Shown: positions 54,051-63,811, counted from the stretch's first letter. The stretch: 64,000 nucleotides of DNA from Omphiscola glabra (GCA_964017045.1 OZ024802.1:33587802-33651801); one strand, 5' to 3'. Program-made: numbers and translations. The notes: a model not told the origin generated them from the sequence alone.

Positions 54051-54120
54051 GAGTGAGTAGTAGAAAGAGGTTGAGTTAGATTATATAACCTCTAACTCAA
54101 CCTCTTTCTACATCTCACTC
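54051..54120. repeat. Inverted repeat, 30-base arms, 10-base loop
   Basis: GTAGAAAGAGGTTGAGTTAG (54060-54079) is the complement of CTAACTCAACCTCTTTCTAC. With the outer GAGTGAG/CTCACTC the arms span 30 bases with two mismatches around TTATATAACC. The right arm continues into a decayed repeat of about 50 bases (CTCTAACTCAACCTCT, to about 54215). Confidence 0.9.
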
Positions 54121-54215
54121 ATAATTTCTAACTCACCCTCTATATAAACATCTCACTAATAACCTCTAACTCAACCTCTTAAATAATCTCACTCATAACT
54201 GCTACCCAACCTCTC

Positions 54216-54664
54216 TTCAGAAACCTAAGGCTGCGTATAAAAAAAATGTATTTAAAAAATGCCTTTTGTGTAAGAGATTTTCCTATACTTTTTGTCATTT
54301 GATACCCGTTCAGCCTGTCTTAATTACCCTCTAAACCAGATACAATTACCTGCGACTTCTATTTCATTTGCGACCTTTGTTTGCGCCACGTACGCGTATT
54401 ATCTAAATGTTCAGTCGTCCCAAAGCCTCAAGCACATTTTCCGGACATACTTGAATGGCTTTAGTTCAGTCGGCCGCCAACTGAGACCACTTGGCTAACA
54501 ATACGTGTCTTGAATCTGTCTTAAATCTGTGGCCGCATGTCGTCTCGTAACATGCTGTTGTAACAGATCCAAGCGGGGACATGACACGAAGTGGAATGTG
54601 CAAGGAAGATTAAACAAATTTGGTTACGGGCAATGCAAGCTCAAGTAAGCCGACGAAGAACGCG
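54216..54664. other. Unique stretch, no firm gene
   Basis: A 68-codon plus-strand frame at 54292-54498 is open but unrecognised. Nothing else is seen. Confidence 0.3.
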
Positions 54665-55275
54665 GCCGTTCCAAACATGGCCGCCCCAAACATGACCGTC
54701 CGAAAACATGGTCGTCCCAAACATGGTCGTTCCAAACATGGTCGTCTCAAACATGACCGTCCAAAACATGACCGTGCCAAACATGGTCGTCCCAAACATG
54801 GCTGTTCCAAACATGGCCGTCCCAATTAGGGTCGTCCCATACATGACCGTCCAAAACATGGCCGTCCCAATTAGAGCCATCACAAACATGGCCGCCCCAA
54901 ACATGGCCATCCCAAACATAGCCGTCCCAAACATGGCTATCCCAAACATGGCCGTTTCAAACATCGTCGTCCCAAACATGACCGCCCAAAACATGACCGT
55001 CCCAAACATGGTCGTCCCAAACATGGCAGTCCCAAACATGGCCGTCCCGAACATGGCCGTACCAATTAGGGTCGTCCCAAACAGGGCCGTTCCAAACATG
55101 GCCATCCCAATTAGGTTCTTCCCAAACATGGCCATCCCAAACATGGCCGTCCCAAATATGGCCGTCCCAAACATGGCCGTCCCAAACATGGCCTTCCCAA
55201 ACATGACCGTCCCAAACATGGCCGTCCCAAACATGACCGTCCCAAACATGACCGCCCCAAACATGGCCGTTCCAT
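54665..55275. repeat. 15-bp minisatellite, about 41 copies
   Basis: Units of CCAAACATGGCCGTC with GACC/GGTC/GGCCAT variants and several CCAATTAGG copies in place of CAAACATGG. Long pentapeptide frames (NMAVP) on both strands are by-products. Confidence 0.95.
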
Positions 55276-55714
55276 ATCCTATCATCCGTTGAGGTTCATT
55301 TATTCCCACAGAAAAGTGTCTTAGATGAAGCCTGCTATGCTTAATATAGACTCCTTTACCAAGAGTATTTATCTCCGTATAAGAGCATTGTTGATCCTCC
55401 TTTAAAAAATTTTTTTTAAAAATTGTTTTAATGCCTAACAAATTAAATACCTCTACTTTGTGATTTCTTCTCATTTACTTTCAACTGAGATTTCTTGTCC
55501 ACTAAAGAGTTGTGGAGATTTAGAACAGATGTCCGTAAATCAGATGTGTGTGTGTGTGTGTGTGTGCGTGTGTGTGCTATTGTTGAGTTGGCAACCCTGG
55601 GTCGTATTTGGCTGTAATCAGATGTCTTGTTATTTCAAAGACTCCAAGACTGTATCTCTTCTCTGCATCTGATATAGCAAAGTGTAACTTTGGTTAGAGT
55701 AGATATTTGAGTAG
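55276..55714. other. Unique stretch with a (TG)n run
   Basis: (TG)n at 55546-55577. AT-rich elsewhere. No gene. Confidence 0.4.
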
Positions 55715-56018
55715 TTTACCCAGCGTCAGTTCTGGGGCCTTTACCCCAGCGTCAGGCCTGGATAGTTTTACCCCCGTGTCAGGCCTGGAGAGTTTGACCC
55801 AAGTGTCAAGCCTGGAGAGTTTGACCCCAGTGTCAGGCTTGGAGAGTTTGACCCCAGTGTCAAGCCTGGAGAGTTTGACCCCAGTGTCAGGCTTGGAGAG
55901 TTTGACCCCAGTGTCAGGCTTGGAGAGTTTGACCCCAGTGTCAGGCCTGGATAGTTTTACCCCCGTGTCAGGCCTGGAGAGCTTGACCCCGGCGTCAGGC
56001 CTTGAGAGTTTTATCAAG
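55715..56018. repeat. 27-bp minisatellite, about 11 copies
   Basis: Units of GAGAGTTTGACCCCAGTGTC plus AGGCTTG, with GGATAGTTTTACCCCC variants at both ends. Nine-codon period keeps both strands open. Confidence 0.95.
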
Positions 56019-56436
56019 TTTGCCGTCTGAAGTCCAGGCAATTTAAACAGGGACTCAAGTTCACGACGCTTCAGAACTCAGACTTCAAAGACTTGGTTTG
56101 GAGGTGACCATAATTAATGCGCTCGCGCATCTCAAGGTCACATAAATTGTGACAGGCTCCTTCATGCACAGATCAAACAGAGGCGCTGGTCACGTGGTCA
56201 ACAGCCCGGGTGGATGGATCTGTTGACAGGAGGACAGTGAGAAAATCTCTAAGCAAACATCTGGTCCATGTCGCAATGACATCAAGCGGACGGGAATGGG
56301 GGAAAAAAGGGGGGGGGGGGTAATGGAAGGTGTTTATGAGCGTACGAGCCCTCGTACACCTGTACGCATTGCATCTAAGCAGAGTGCACGAGTACTTTGA
56401 AAATATTCGACCACCATCCGACACAACAATGTTGTA
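56019..56436. other. Unique stretch with an unexplained plus-strand frame
   Basis: A 40-codon plus frame (about 56120-56241: CDRLLHAQIKQRRWSRGQQP) is open between stops and non-periodic, without start or clear acceptor. A G run lies at 56308-56320. Too weak to call. Confidence 0.3.
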
Positions 56437-56612
56437 CACGATTCTTAAGTGCATTACAACCTCGCTGTAACGTGATTCTTAAGTGCATTACAACCTCGCT
56501 ATAACGTGATTCTTAAGTACATTCGGATTCGAGCCCGCTACGTGATTCTTAAGAACATTGGAACCCCGCTACAACGTGATTCTTAAGTGCATTACGACTT
56601 CGCTATAACGTG
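56437..56612. repeat. 34-bp degenerate minisatellite, 5 copies
   Basis: Units of CGTGATTCTTAAGTGCATTA then CAACCTCGCTATAA. CTTAAG is conserved in all copies. Confidence 0.88.
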
Positions 56613-57077
56613 ATAAGTAGGATCATGTCCTAACGGGGTCTCGTTCTACCTGGTCTGTACAATATTCCGTGTGAATAGCGTTGGGTTTTTGTGTGGTTTT
56701 TGTGTTGTTTTGATTAAGTCAGAAGATCGGTTGATTTTTTTTTATGGATCTCTTGTAGTTAGTGTGACACGTGATATTGAAGTTGAGCGAGTTCTCGTGG
56801 ATTTGGGATTGTGTTATATGATAATGTTGATATATATATATATCTATAATTTATTTATTTAAAAGCGGGGTTCAACTGTACGTTATTGTACACATATAAC
56901 GAAAACTTGACTAACGTGTACATGTCCACCAGCGGTTCTAAACATTTTTAAAGCCATGTCCGGAGGATAGCATTTGAAAAGTTGTCGCCACCCACAACCA
57001 GGAGCAAGCCTTGATTTTCATGTCAAGGTCGTTGAGAAGTTACGGTGTTGTCACAATAAGTGTAGTCGCGATAAGAC
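56613..57077. other. Unique stretch
   Basis: Contains a short (TA)n run (56830-56842), and GCGGTTCTAAACATTTTTAA at about 56932, a possible hAT-terminus relic. No firm gene. Confidence 0.35.
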
Positions 57078-58090
57078 ATTAACAATAAGACACTAGCAAT
57101 AAGACACTGGCAATAAGACACTGGCAATAAGACACTGGCAATAAGACACTGGCAGTAAGACACTGGCAATAAGACACTGGCAATAAGACACTGGCAATAA
57201 GACACTAGCAATAAGACACTGACAATAAGACACTGGCAAAAAGACACTGGCAATAAGACACTAGCAATAAGACACTGGAAATAAGACACTGGCAATAAGA
57301 CACTAGCAATAAGACACTGGCAATAAAACACTGGCAATAAGACACTGGCAATAAGACACTGGCAATAAGACACTGGCAATAAGACACTAGCAATAAGACA
57401 CTAGCAATAAGACACTAGCAATAAGACACTAGCAATAAGACACTAGCAATAAGACACTGGCAATAAGACACTGGCAATAAGACACTGGCAATAAGATACT
57501 GGCAATAAGACACTGGCAATAAGACACTGGCAATAAGACACTAGCAATAAGACTCTAGCAATAAGACACTCGCAATAAGACACTGGCAATAAGACACTGG
57601 CAATAAGACACTGGCAATAAGACACTGGCAATAAGACACTGGCAATAAGACACTAGCAATAAGACACTGGCAATAAGACACTAACAATAAGACACTGGCA
57701 ATAAGACACTAGCAATAAGACACTAGCAATAAGACACTAGCAATAAGACACTAGCAATAAGACACTAGCAATAAGACACTAGCAATAAGACACTAGCAAT
57801 AAGACACTAGCAATAAGACACTAGCAATAAGACACTGGCAATAAGACACTGGCAATAAGACACTGGCAATAAGACACTGGCAATAAGACACTAGCAATAA
57901 GACACTGGCAATAAGACACTAGCAATAAGACTCTAGCAATAAGACACTCGCAATAAGACACTGGCAATAAGACACTGGCAATAAGACACTGGCAATAAGA
58001 CACTGGCAATAAGACACTGGCAATAAGACACTGGCAATAAGACACTGGCAATAAGACACTAGCAATAAGACACTGGCAATAAGACACTAG
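57078..58090. repeat. 14-bp minisatellite, about 72 copies, 378-bp duplication
   Basis: Units of AATAAGACACTGGC and AATAAGACACTAGC. The marker GACTCTAGCAATAAGACACT with a following CGCAAT is at 57551 and 57929, exactly 378 bases (27 units) apart, with the flanking pattern conserved. Confidence 0.97.
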
Positions 58091-58417
58091 CCCCATACAG
58101 TTTTAAAGTGAAATACGGTACAAAAAAAAGATTTTAAAATACGTATATTACGAAAAACGCTTCTCACGAGAAATGACATTTCGGGTTTCACGACCCACAG
58201 AGTGAGAATCATTGTCTTTTTTTTATCCTTTTTAAAAATATATATAGTTTCAACATTCAGGAGTCGTACGTTTTTTTTCGTTGACTTGTACAACCACAGC
58301 CACAACCACAACCACACAGCCCCATGTCTATTGACGTGATACTGGAGATGTGTACATACGGATTTTTTCAAATGGGTATATCCCTGGTTCGCAGAAGAAA
58401 CAAATATTTAGGAAGCC
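58091..58417. other. Unique stretch, nothing recognised
   Basis: AT-rich. A CCACAGCCACAACCACAACC run at about 58295. Short frames only. Confidence 0.35.
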
Positions 58418-58612
58418 CATTGCAAAGGGGGGGGGGGCACTGGGAGACCAAATATACATTTGATAGATGTGTAAGTGCCACCCGATGATTTTAGGCGCCC
58501 CCACCCATGAAAAAATCTCTGCGGTTGGCCGAAAATAAAAAAAAATAAAAAAAAGAGACGTGTCTCCCCGGGGCGCAGCACCCCTCCAACTTTCAACGCC
58601 ACCGACCTGGAG
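58418..58612 (-). mobile_element. Possible hAT-like MITE remnant
   Basis: Read on the minus strand, GGTCGGTGGCGTTGAAAG, GCGCCCCGGGGAGACACG and GGTGGGGGCGCC follow the layout of the other GTGGCGTAG/CCCCGGG elements. The opposite terminus is not identifiable, and a G run (58428-58440) replaces part of it. Confidence 0.3.
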
Positions 58613-58929
58613 TAGCATTTTACTTCTGGATACTTTAAATTGACAAATTATGACGTCACTATGTTTAGTGAACATTTGTTAAGTAAATAGTGAGAGCCGT
58701 ATTCACACATACATGCAACACAAACACACAAACAATCACACAGAAACGCAAACAAACGAACACACAAACAAACGCACACTCACGCAAACCAACTGTTTGA
58801 TGATTGAATGTACTCCTCCCCCCTCTCCCTTAAAAAAGTATCACCCTCTCTGCGTTTTTTTTCTACTGCGCTGAAGTGAATACATTTTTTAAATTATTGC
58901 TTGCCAAGTGAAGAACTTGTCAATTTTAC
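58613..58929. other. Unique stretch with a CA-rich segment
   Basis: ACACAAAC-type low complexity at 58705-58790. No gene. Confidence 0.4.
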
Positions 58930-59200
58930 AGTGTGTGTGTCTGTGTGTGTTTGTGTTTCTCTCTATGTGTGTTCTGTGTGTGTGTTTGTCTGTACGTGTG
59001 TGTGTGTTTCTCTGAGTGTGTCTATGTGTGTGTGTCGCTGTGTGTCTCTCTGTGTGTGTCTCTCTGTGTGTGTCTCTCTGTGTGTGTCTCTCTGTGTGTG
59101 TGTTTATGTCTATGTGTGTGTCTATGTGTGTGTGTGTGTCGCTGTGTGTATGTCTGTGTGTGTGTGTCTGTGTATATGTGTGTGTGTGTGTTTGTGTGCT
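58930..59200. repeat. (TG)n-rich minisatellite
   Basis: GTGTGTGT blocks separated by CTCTCT, CTATGT and CGCTGT. The GTGTGTGTCTCTCT unit is repeated at 59050-59100. Confidence 0.92.
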
Positions 59201-59261
59201 ATTGTTGATTGTTGACAAGATCCACTACAATTCTGCTACGGAGGCAGAGACGGTGATGTCG

Positions 59262-59490
59262 CTATGATGTCACTATGATGTCATGTGTTGAGCAGCAACA
59301 CAGCCATAACAAACAGGATAGCAGTCCTCGAGAGCAGCACTTGAACATCTCCACTTCAGGAGACATGGTGTAGTGACTAACTCGACCACCCACTCCTGTT
59401 CGGGTCTTCTGTGTCATGACGCAGGTCCCAAGTGTGGTGGCGAAAGTCTGGCCACTGGTGGCCGTACAGACGTTGACTTCACAGATGGGA
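59262..59490 (-). CDS. Candidate terminal exon of a Cys-rich protein
   Basis: On the minus strand, after CCATTTAACAAG, a single frame runs 76 codons including a TAG stop at 59262-59264: [55 protein letters not shown], then a hydrophobic [11 protein letters not shown] and STHDIIVTS. There is one leading split-codon base. The sequence is non-repetitive and contains nine Cys. A hydrophobic stretch close to the C-terminus could anchor a secreted or membrane protein, but this is inference. No in-frame stop occurs until a TAG beyond the proposed acceptor. No family is recognised. Upstream exons were not found with confidence, so the gene cannot be modelled. Confidence 0.45.
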
Positions 59491-59879
59491 CTTGTTAAAT
59501 GGAAACAGTTACACTAGATACCAGTAGTTTATAAGACAATGAGGGAGATATAGGAACCGCACTGCTCTGATCAAAACATCGGGGAGGGAAATGGACCGCA
59601 CTGATCTGATCGACATAAACAAATGAGAGGATTATCAGTCTAATGGCGTCACTTCCGCTTGGCTCTGCAAAATCAAAGTTGGTGCGCGAATCTAATGTTC
59701 AATTTAAACTTTTTCACACAAGACTTTTAAACGTCTGTCATGAAAACATATGTCATTTTAGCGTATCTTTGAAAACATGTGTGTAGTCCACCGAAGAATG
59801 ACGCCAGGAATCAATGGAGAATAGTAATTTAATTCAGAGATTTGTACAATTAAGGCATATTCAAAGTTATAAACGGTCT
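59491..59879. other. Unique stretch with an ETS/CRE-like motif
   Basis: Two diverged ACCGCACTGmTCTGATC copies (59555 and 59592). The minus strand carries CGGAAGTGACG at 59647-59657. A minus-strand frame is open from about 59660 to about 59500 but lacks support. Confidence 0.35.
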
Positions 59880-60232
59880 TCGTGGGTGTTATATCCACAC
59901 TCATGGTCTTCATGGATGTTATATCCACAATCATGGTCTTCATGGATGTTATATACACAATCATGGTCTTCATGGATGTTATATCCACAATCATGGTCTT
60001 CATGGATGTTATATCCACAAACATGACCCTCATGACTGTTATATCCACAATCATGGTCTTCATGACTGTTATATCCACAATCATGGTCTTCATGGCAGTT
60101 ATATCCACAGTCATGGTGTTCATGGCTGTTATATCCATAATCATGGTCTTCGTGGCTGTTATATCCACAGTCATGGTGTTCATGGCTGTTATATCCATAA
60201 TCATGGTCTTCATGGCTGTTATATCCACAATT
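59880..60232. repeat. 30-bp minisatellite, about 12 copies
   Basis: Units of CATGGTCTTCATGGATGTTA plus TATCCACAAT. Left copies have GGATG, middle copies GACTG and right copies GGCTG, so the variants expanded in order. Open in several frames. Confidence 0.96.
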
Positions 60233-60344
60233 GATCCAAATAACAGAAACACAATAATGGAGGTAGAGTTGTCTTTTTTTTAAATAAAGTAATTTCATTC
60301 TAAAGTGGTCTTTCAAATTTGATGACGTCATTCAAGTCCAAGGA
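60233..60344. other. Short spacer
   Basis: Unique sequence. Nothing is recognised. Confidence 0.4.
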
Positions 60345-60822
60345 GAAACAGTCCAGTCTCCCCTAATAATATACAATCGAGTCTCCCCAAGGAGATACAA
60401 TCGATTCTCCCCTATGAAGATACAATCGAGTCTCCCCAATGAGATACAATCGAGTCTCACCAAGGAGATACAATCGAGTCTCCCCAATGACATACAATCG
60501 AGTCTCCCCAATGAGATACAATCGAGTCTCCCCAATGACATACAATTGAGTCTCCCCAATGACATACAATCGAGTCTCCCCTAAGAATATACAATCGAGT
60601 CTCCCCAATGAGATACAATCGAGTCTCCCCAATGAGATACAATCGAGTCTCCCCTAAGAATATGCAATCGAGTCTCCCCAATGACATACAATCGAGTCTC
60701 CCCTAAGAATATACAATCGAGTCTCCCCAATGAGATACAATCGAGTCTCCCCAATGAGATACAATCGAGTCTCCCCAATGAGATACAACCGAGTCTCCCC
60801 AATGACATACAATCGAGTCTCC
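60345..60822. repeat. 24-bp minisatellite, about 20 copies
   Basis: Units of ATACAATCGAGTCTCCCCAA plus TGAG, with TGAC and CCTAAGAAT variants of 24-25 bases. Confidence 0.95.
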
Positions 60823-60854
60823 TGATTAAACTCTTTTAGGCTTTTACTTATGGG

Positions 60855-61100
60855 TAGCCGCGTCTCTTAGACAGAAAACACCAATGGCCGCGTCTCTTAG
60901 ACAGACAACACCAATGGCCGCGTCTCTTAGACAGACAACACCAATGGCCGCGTCTCTTAGACAGACAACACCAATGGCCGCGTCTCTTAGACAGACAACA
61001 CAAATGGTCGCGTCTCTTAGACAGACAACACAAATGACCGAATCTCTTAGATAGAAAACACTAATGGCCGAATCTCTTAGACAGACAACACCAATGGCCG
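60855..61100. repeat. 30-bp minisatellite, about 8 copies, in frame with a unique ORF tail
   Basis: The unit ATGGCCGCGTCTCTTAGACA plus GACAACACCA encodes MAASLRQTTP on the plus strand. The frame is open from a TAA near 60834 through the array except for one CAG-to-TAG change at 61052-61054, and then continues into 61094-61204. Confidence 0.95.
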
Positions 61101-61204
61101 CTCTTAAAGATGCAATTGAAAATGCAGATGTGATCTCAGCAGATGCTCGCCATACAAATGAATGTCTGGAAGCTGTTCGGAAACACTTTGAGATTCTTTT
61201 GTAA
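61064..61204 (+). CDS. Small ORF: array-encoded N-terminus joined to a unique helical tail
   Basis: Starting at ATG 61064, 46 codons read MAESLRQTTP and then MAALKDAIENADV, ISADARHTNECLEAVRKHFE and ILL before TAA at 61202-61204. The first part is one decapeptide of the neighbouring minisatellite. The second part is unique, charged and strongly helix-like, with a regular hydrophobic pattern, and does not look like random translation. Upstream, ACTCTTTTAG at about 60839 could be a splice acceptor, which would make the array part of a terminal exon interrupted by one nonsense change. No family is recognised. An ATG at 61094 in ACCAATGGCC is an alternative start. Confidence 0.3.
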   Translation: MAESLRQTTPMAALKDAIENADVISADARHTNECLEAVRKHFEILL

Positions 61205-61242
61205 TTTCATTAGGCAAAGTAAAGTTGTAGTATTTTCACGAT

Positions 61243-61462
61243 GTCCAAATGAGTCATCTAATGATGTCCAAATGAGTAATCTCATGATGTCCAAATGAGT
61301 AATCTCATGATGTCCAAATGAGTAATCTCCTGATGTCCAAATGAGTAAACTCATGATGTACAAATGAGTAATCTAATGATGTCCAAATGAGTAATCTAAA
61401 GATGTCCAAATGAGTAATATCATAATGTCCAAATGAGTTATCAATGATGTCCAAATGAGTCT
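61243..61462. repeat. 23-bp minisatellite, about 10 copies
   Basis: Units of ATGATGTCCAAATGAGTAAT plus CTC, with end copies more diverged. Confidence 0.94.
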
Positions 61463-61566
61463 AAAAACTAATGTCCCATAATATATTTGTCAAAGGTTTA
61501 TTCCCCGAAGTGTGTCTAGATTTGTTTTTCTCGCAGACTATGTCTATAAGGAGACATAGAGAGGTC

Positions 61567-62295
61567 ATTCTTAGGTCATAGCTAGCATACCTTAGGTCTT
61601 AGCTCGAAGAATTTAGGTCATGGCTAGCGGAACTTAGGTCATAGCTAGCAGAACTTAGGTCATAGCTAGCAGAATGTAGGTCAAGCTATCAGAACTTAGC
61701 TCATAGCAAGAAGAACTTAGGTCATAGCTAGCAGAACGTAAGTCATAGCTAGAAGAACTTAGGTCATAGCTAGCAGAACTTAGGTCATAGCTAGCAGAAC
61801 TTAGGTCATAGCTAGCAAAAGTTAGGTCATAGCTAGCAGAACTTAGGTCAGGCTAGTAGAACTCGGGTCATAGCTAGCAAAACTTAGGTCATAGCTAGCA
61901 GAACTTAGGTCATGGCTAGCAGAACTTAGGTCATAGCTAGCCAAAACTTAGGTCATAACTAGAAGAACTTAGGTCATAGCTAGCGAACGTAAGTCATAGC
62001 TAGAAGAACTTAGGTCATGGCTAACAGAACTTAGGTCATAGCTAGCAGAACTTAGGTCATAGCTAGCAAAACTTAGGTCATAGCTAGCAAAACTTAGGTA
62101 ATAGCTAGAAGAACTTAGGTCATAGCTAGCAGGATGTAGGTCATAGCTATCAGAACTTAGGTTATAGCAAGAAGAACTTAGGTCATAGCTAGCAGAACGT
62201 AAGTCATAGCTAGAAGAACTTAGGTCATAGCTAGCAGAAGTTATGTCATAGCTAGCAGAATTCAGGTAATGGCGATCAGAACTCAGGTCATAGCT
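61567..62295. repeat. 22-bp minisatellite, about 33 copies
   Basis: Units of AACTTAGGTCATAGCTAGCA plus GA. TAGCTA and GCTAGC overlap in each copy. Variant groups (AACGTAAGTCATAGCTAGAA, CTATCAGAACTTAG) recur at about 61680-61770 and 62125-62220, indicating a duplication of several units. Confidence 0.96.
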
Positions 62296-62424
62296 AGTAG
62301 TTCTCTGGTCATAGATATTAAAACATTGGTCATATCTATAGCGAAACCCTGTTTTCAGTTAGTAGCACTCTTGCCATGTTTAAAAACTCCTAGTCCACTA
62401 GAACTATTCGTGAACCCGCGGGTA
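62296..62424. other. Short spacer
   Basis: Unique sequence, transition between two arrays. A weak open frame (62269-62490) runs into the next array. Confidence 0.4.
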
Positions 62425-62745
62425 CTACGCAGCTCATGGAGACCGCTGACCATAGCCCCGAAAACCCTAGCCGGAGACCCTTTGCCATAGCCTGGAGACC
62501 TCTACATAGATACCGCAGGCCATAGCCCAAAGACCCTTAGCCGGAGACCGCTTGCCATAGCATGGGGACCTCTACATGCATACCGCTGGCCATAGCCCCG
62601 AAAACCCTAGCCTGAGACCCCTTGCTATAGCCTGGAGACCTCTACATAGATACCGCTAGCCATAGCCCAAAGACCCTTAACCACAGACCGCTTGCCATAG
62701 CATGGGGACCTCTACATGGATACCGCTGGCCATAGGCCGGAGATC
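62425..62745. repeat. 70-bp repeat forming 140-bp dimers
   Basis: TCTACAT recurs at 62501, 62571, 62641 and 62711, a 70-base period. AAAACCCTAGCC alternates with AGACCCTTAGCC, so the true unit is 140 bases. Each half also contains diverged CATAGCC-type sub-repeats. Confidence 0.92.
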
Positions 62746-62854
62746 ACTGATATGTTGGGGAAAGTATGTCAGCTTAGAAGTGACAGCCACTTGAAAAGAC
62801 AACAACACTGTATTGACGTCAGAAATGAAACAATCATGTTACGGAGATAGTGTC

Positions 62855-62959
62855 TCAGATGACTGTAGATATGTATTCTGTGTTAAAACTGGGATGTGAC
62901 CAGGTCAATGCTAACCAAAGCGACAACAAAAATGCTGAAGTTGGATATTCAAGGGCCAT
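62855..62959 (-). CDS. Small ORF with signal-peptide look behind a CRE
   Basis: On the minus strand ATG at 62959 (context CTAAGATGGCC, good Kozak) begins 34 codons: MALEYPTSAFLLSLWLALTW then SHPSFNTEYISTVI and TGA. A polar start, an 11-residue Leu-rich core and a WS-H junction resemble a secretion signal. The palindrome TGACGTCA lies 14-21 bases upstream (62973-62980). The frame may continue through a splice, but no consensus donor is obvious. Could be the first exon of a secreted protein or chance. Confidence 0.25.
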   Translation of the reverse strand: MALEYPTSAFLLSLWLALTWSHPSFNTEYISTVI

Positions 62960-62972
62960 CTTAGTGCAAGTG

Positions 62973-62980
62973 TGACGTCA
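62973..62980. promoter_or_regulatory. CRE palindrome TGACGTCA
   Basis: Perfect CREB/ATF consensus just upstream of the minus-strand ORF at 62855-62959. Other TGACGTCA copies occur elsewhere in the window (for example 35.7 kb), so function is unproven. Confidence 0.3.
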
Positions 62981-63044
62981 CATATGATGACACTTTACAG
63001 CTAGTGAGGGAAACAGCTAGTGGAATAGAGTAGCTGATTAGACA

Positions 63045-63478
63045 TATAAGATTGTAGTTAATTAGACTTTTAATAGATGGTAGAGAATTAGACTTATAAT
63101 AGATGGTAGTGAATTAGACTTATAATAGATGGTAGTTAATTAGACTTATAATAGATGGTAGTTAATTAGACTAATGATCATACAATAGATGGTAGTTAAT
63201 TCGACTTATGATCATATAAAAGATGGTAGTTAATTAGACGTATGATCATATAAAAGATGGTAGTTAATTAGACCTATGATCATATAAAAGATGGTAGTTA
63301 ATTAGACGTATGATCATATAAAAGATGGTAGTTAATTAGACTTATGATCATAAAAAAGATGGTAGTTAACTAGACTTATGATCATATAAAAAATGGTAGT
63401 TAATTAGACTTATGATAATATAAAAGATGGTAGTTAATTAGACTTATGATCATATAAAAGATGGTAGTTAAATAGATT
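63045..63478. repeat. 26- then 34-bp minisatellite, about 14 copies
   Basis: Left copies are 26 bases (ATAGATGGTAGTTAATTAGA plus CTTATA). Right copies gain GATCATAT, giving 34-base units with a TATGATCATA palindrome. The longer form evidently arose by insertion and then spread. Confidence 0.94.
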
Positions 63479-63637
63479 AATAAACTTTTTATAGCTAAGT
63501 AAAGAATATTTTCTTGGAAGATAGTTTCTAACTATCCGGATGATCTCTATTGAGATGGTAGTCAATTAAAAAGATGGTGGGTTTGTAGATGGTAGATGAA
63601 TAGACATTAAGTTGCCATGAACAAAGTCAATACGAGT
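63479..63637. other. Unique spacer
   Basis: AT-rich with decayed GATGGTAG fragments. No gene. Confidence 0.4.
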
Positions 63638-63811
63638 CAGTGGCGAAGGAGAGGGGTTGGTGGGGGGGGGGCTCTCAGCCCCGGGTGGTACTTTTTTTAA
63701 ATGATGTGAAGGGGCGGCATTTTTGACCAACGAGGTTTTTCTTCTCTTGGAAGGGGGGCTGAAAAAAATCTTGGCCTACCCAGGGCGGCACTAACCCTTG
63801 CTAATCTACTG
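63638..63811 (+). mobile_element. hAT-like MITE (family B)
   Basis: The left end CAGTGGCGAAGGAGAGG pairs imperfectly with the right end CCTTGCTAATCTACTG. Interior GCCCCGGGTGGTAC, AAGGGGCGGCATTTTTGACC, TCTTGGCCTACCCAGGGCGG runs parallel to 326-505. No clear 8-bp duplication. Confidence 0.6.

Noticed and set aside
56173..56454. 93-codon minus-strand frame
   Set aside because: It crosses a poly-C tract and enters the 34-bp repeat, and no feature supports it over the opposite-strand frames.
58901..59267. Cys/Val-rich frames at 58.9-59.3 kb
   Set aside because: They are translations of a (TG)n-rich stretch.
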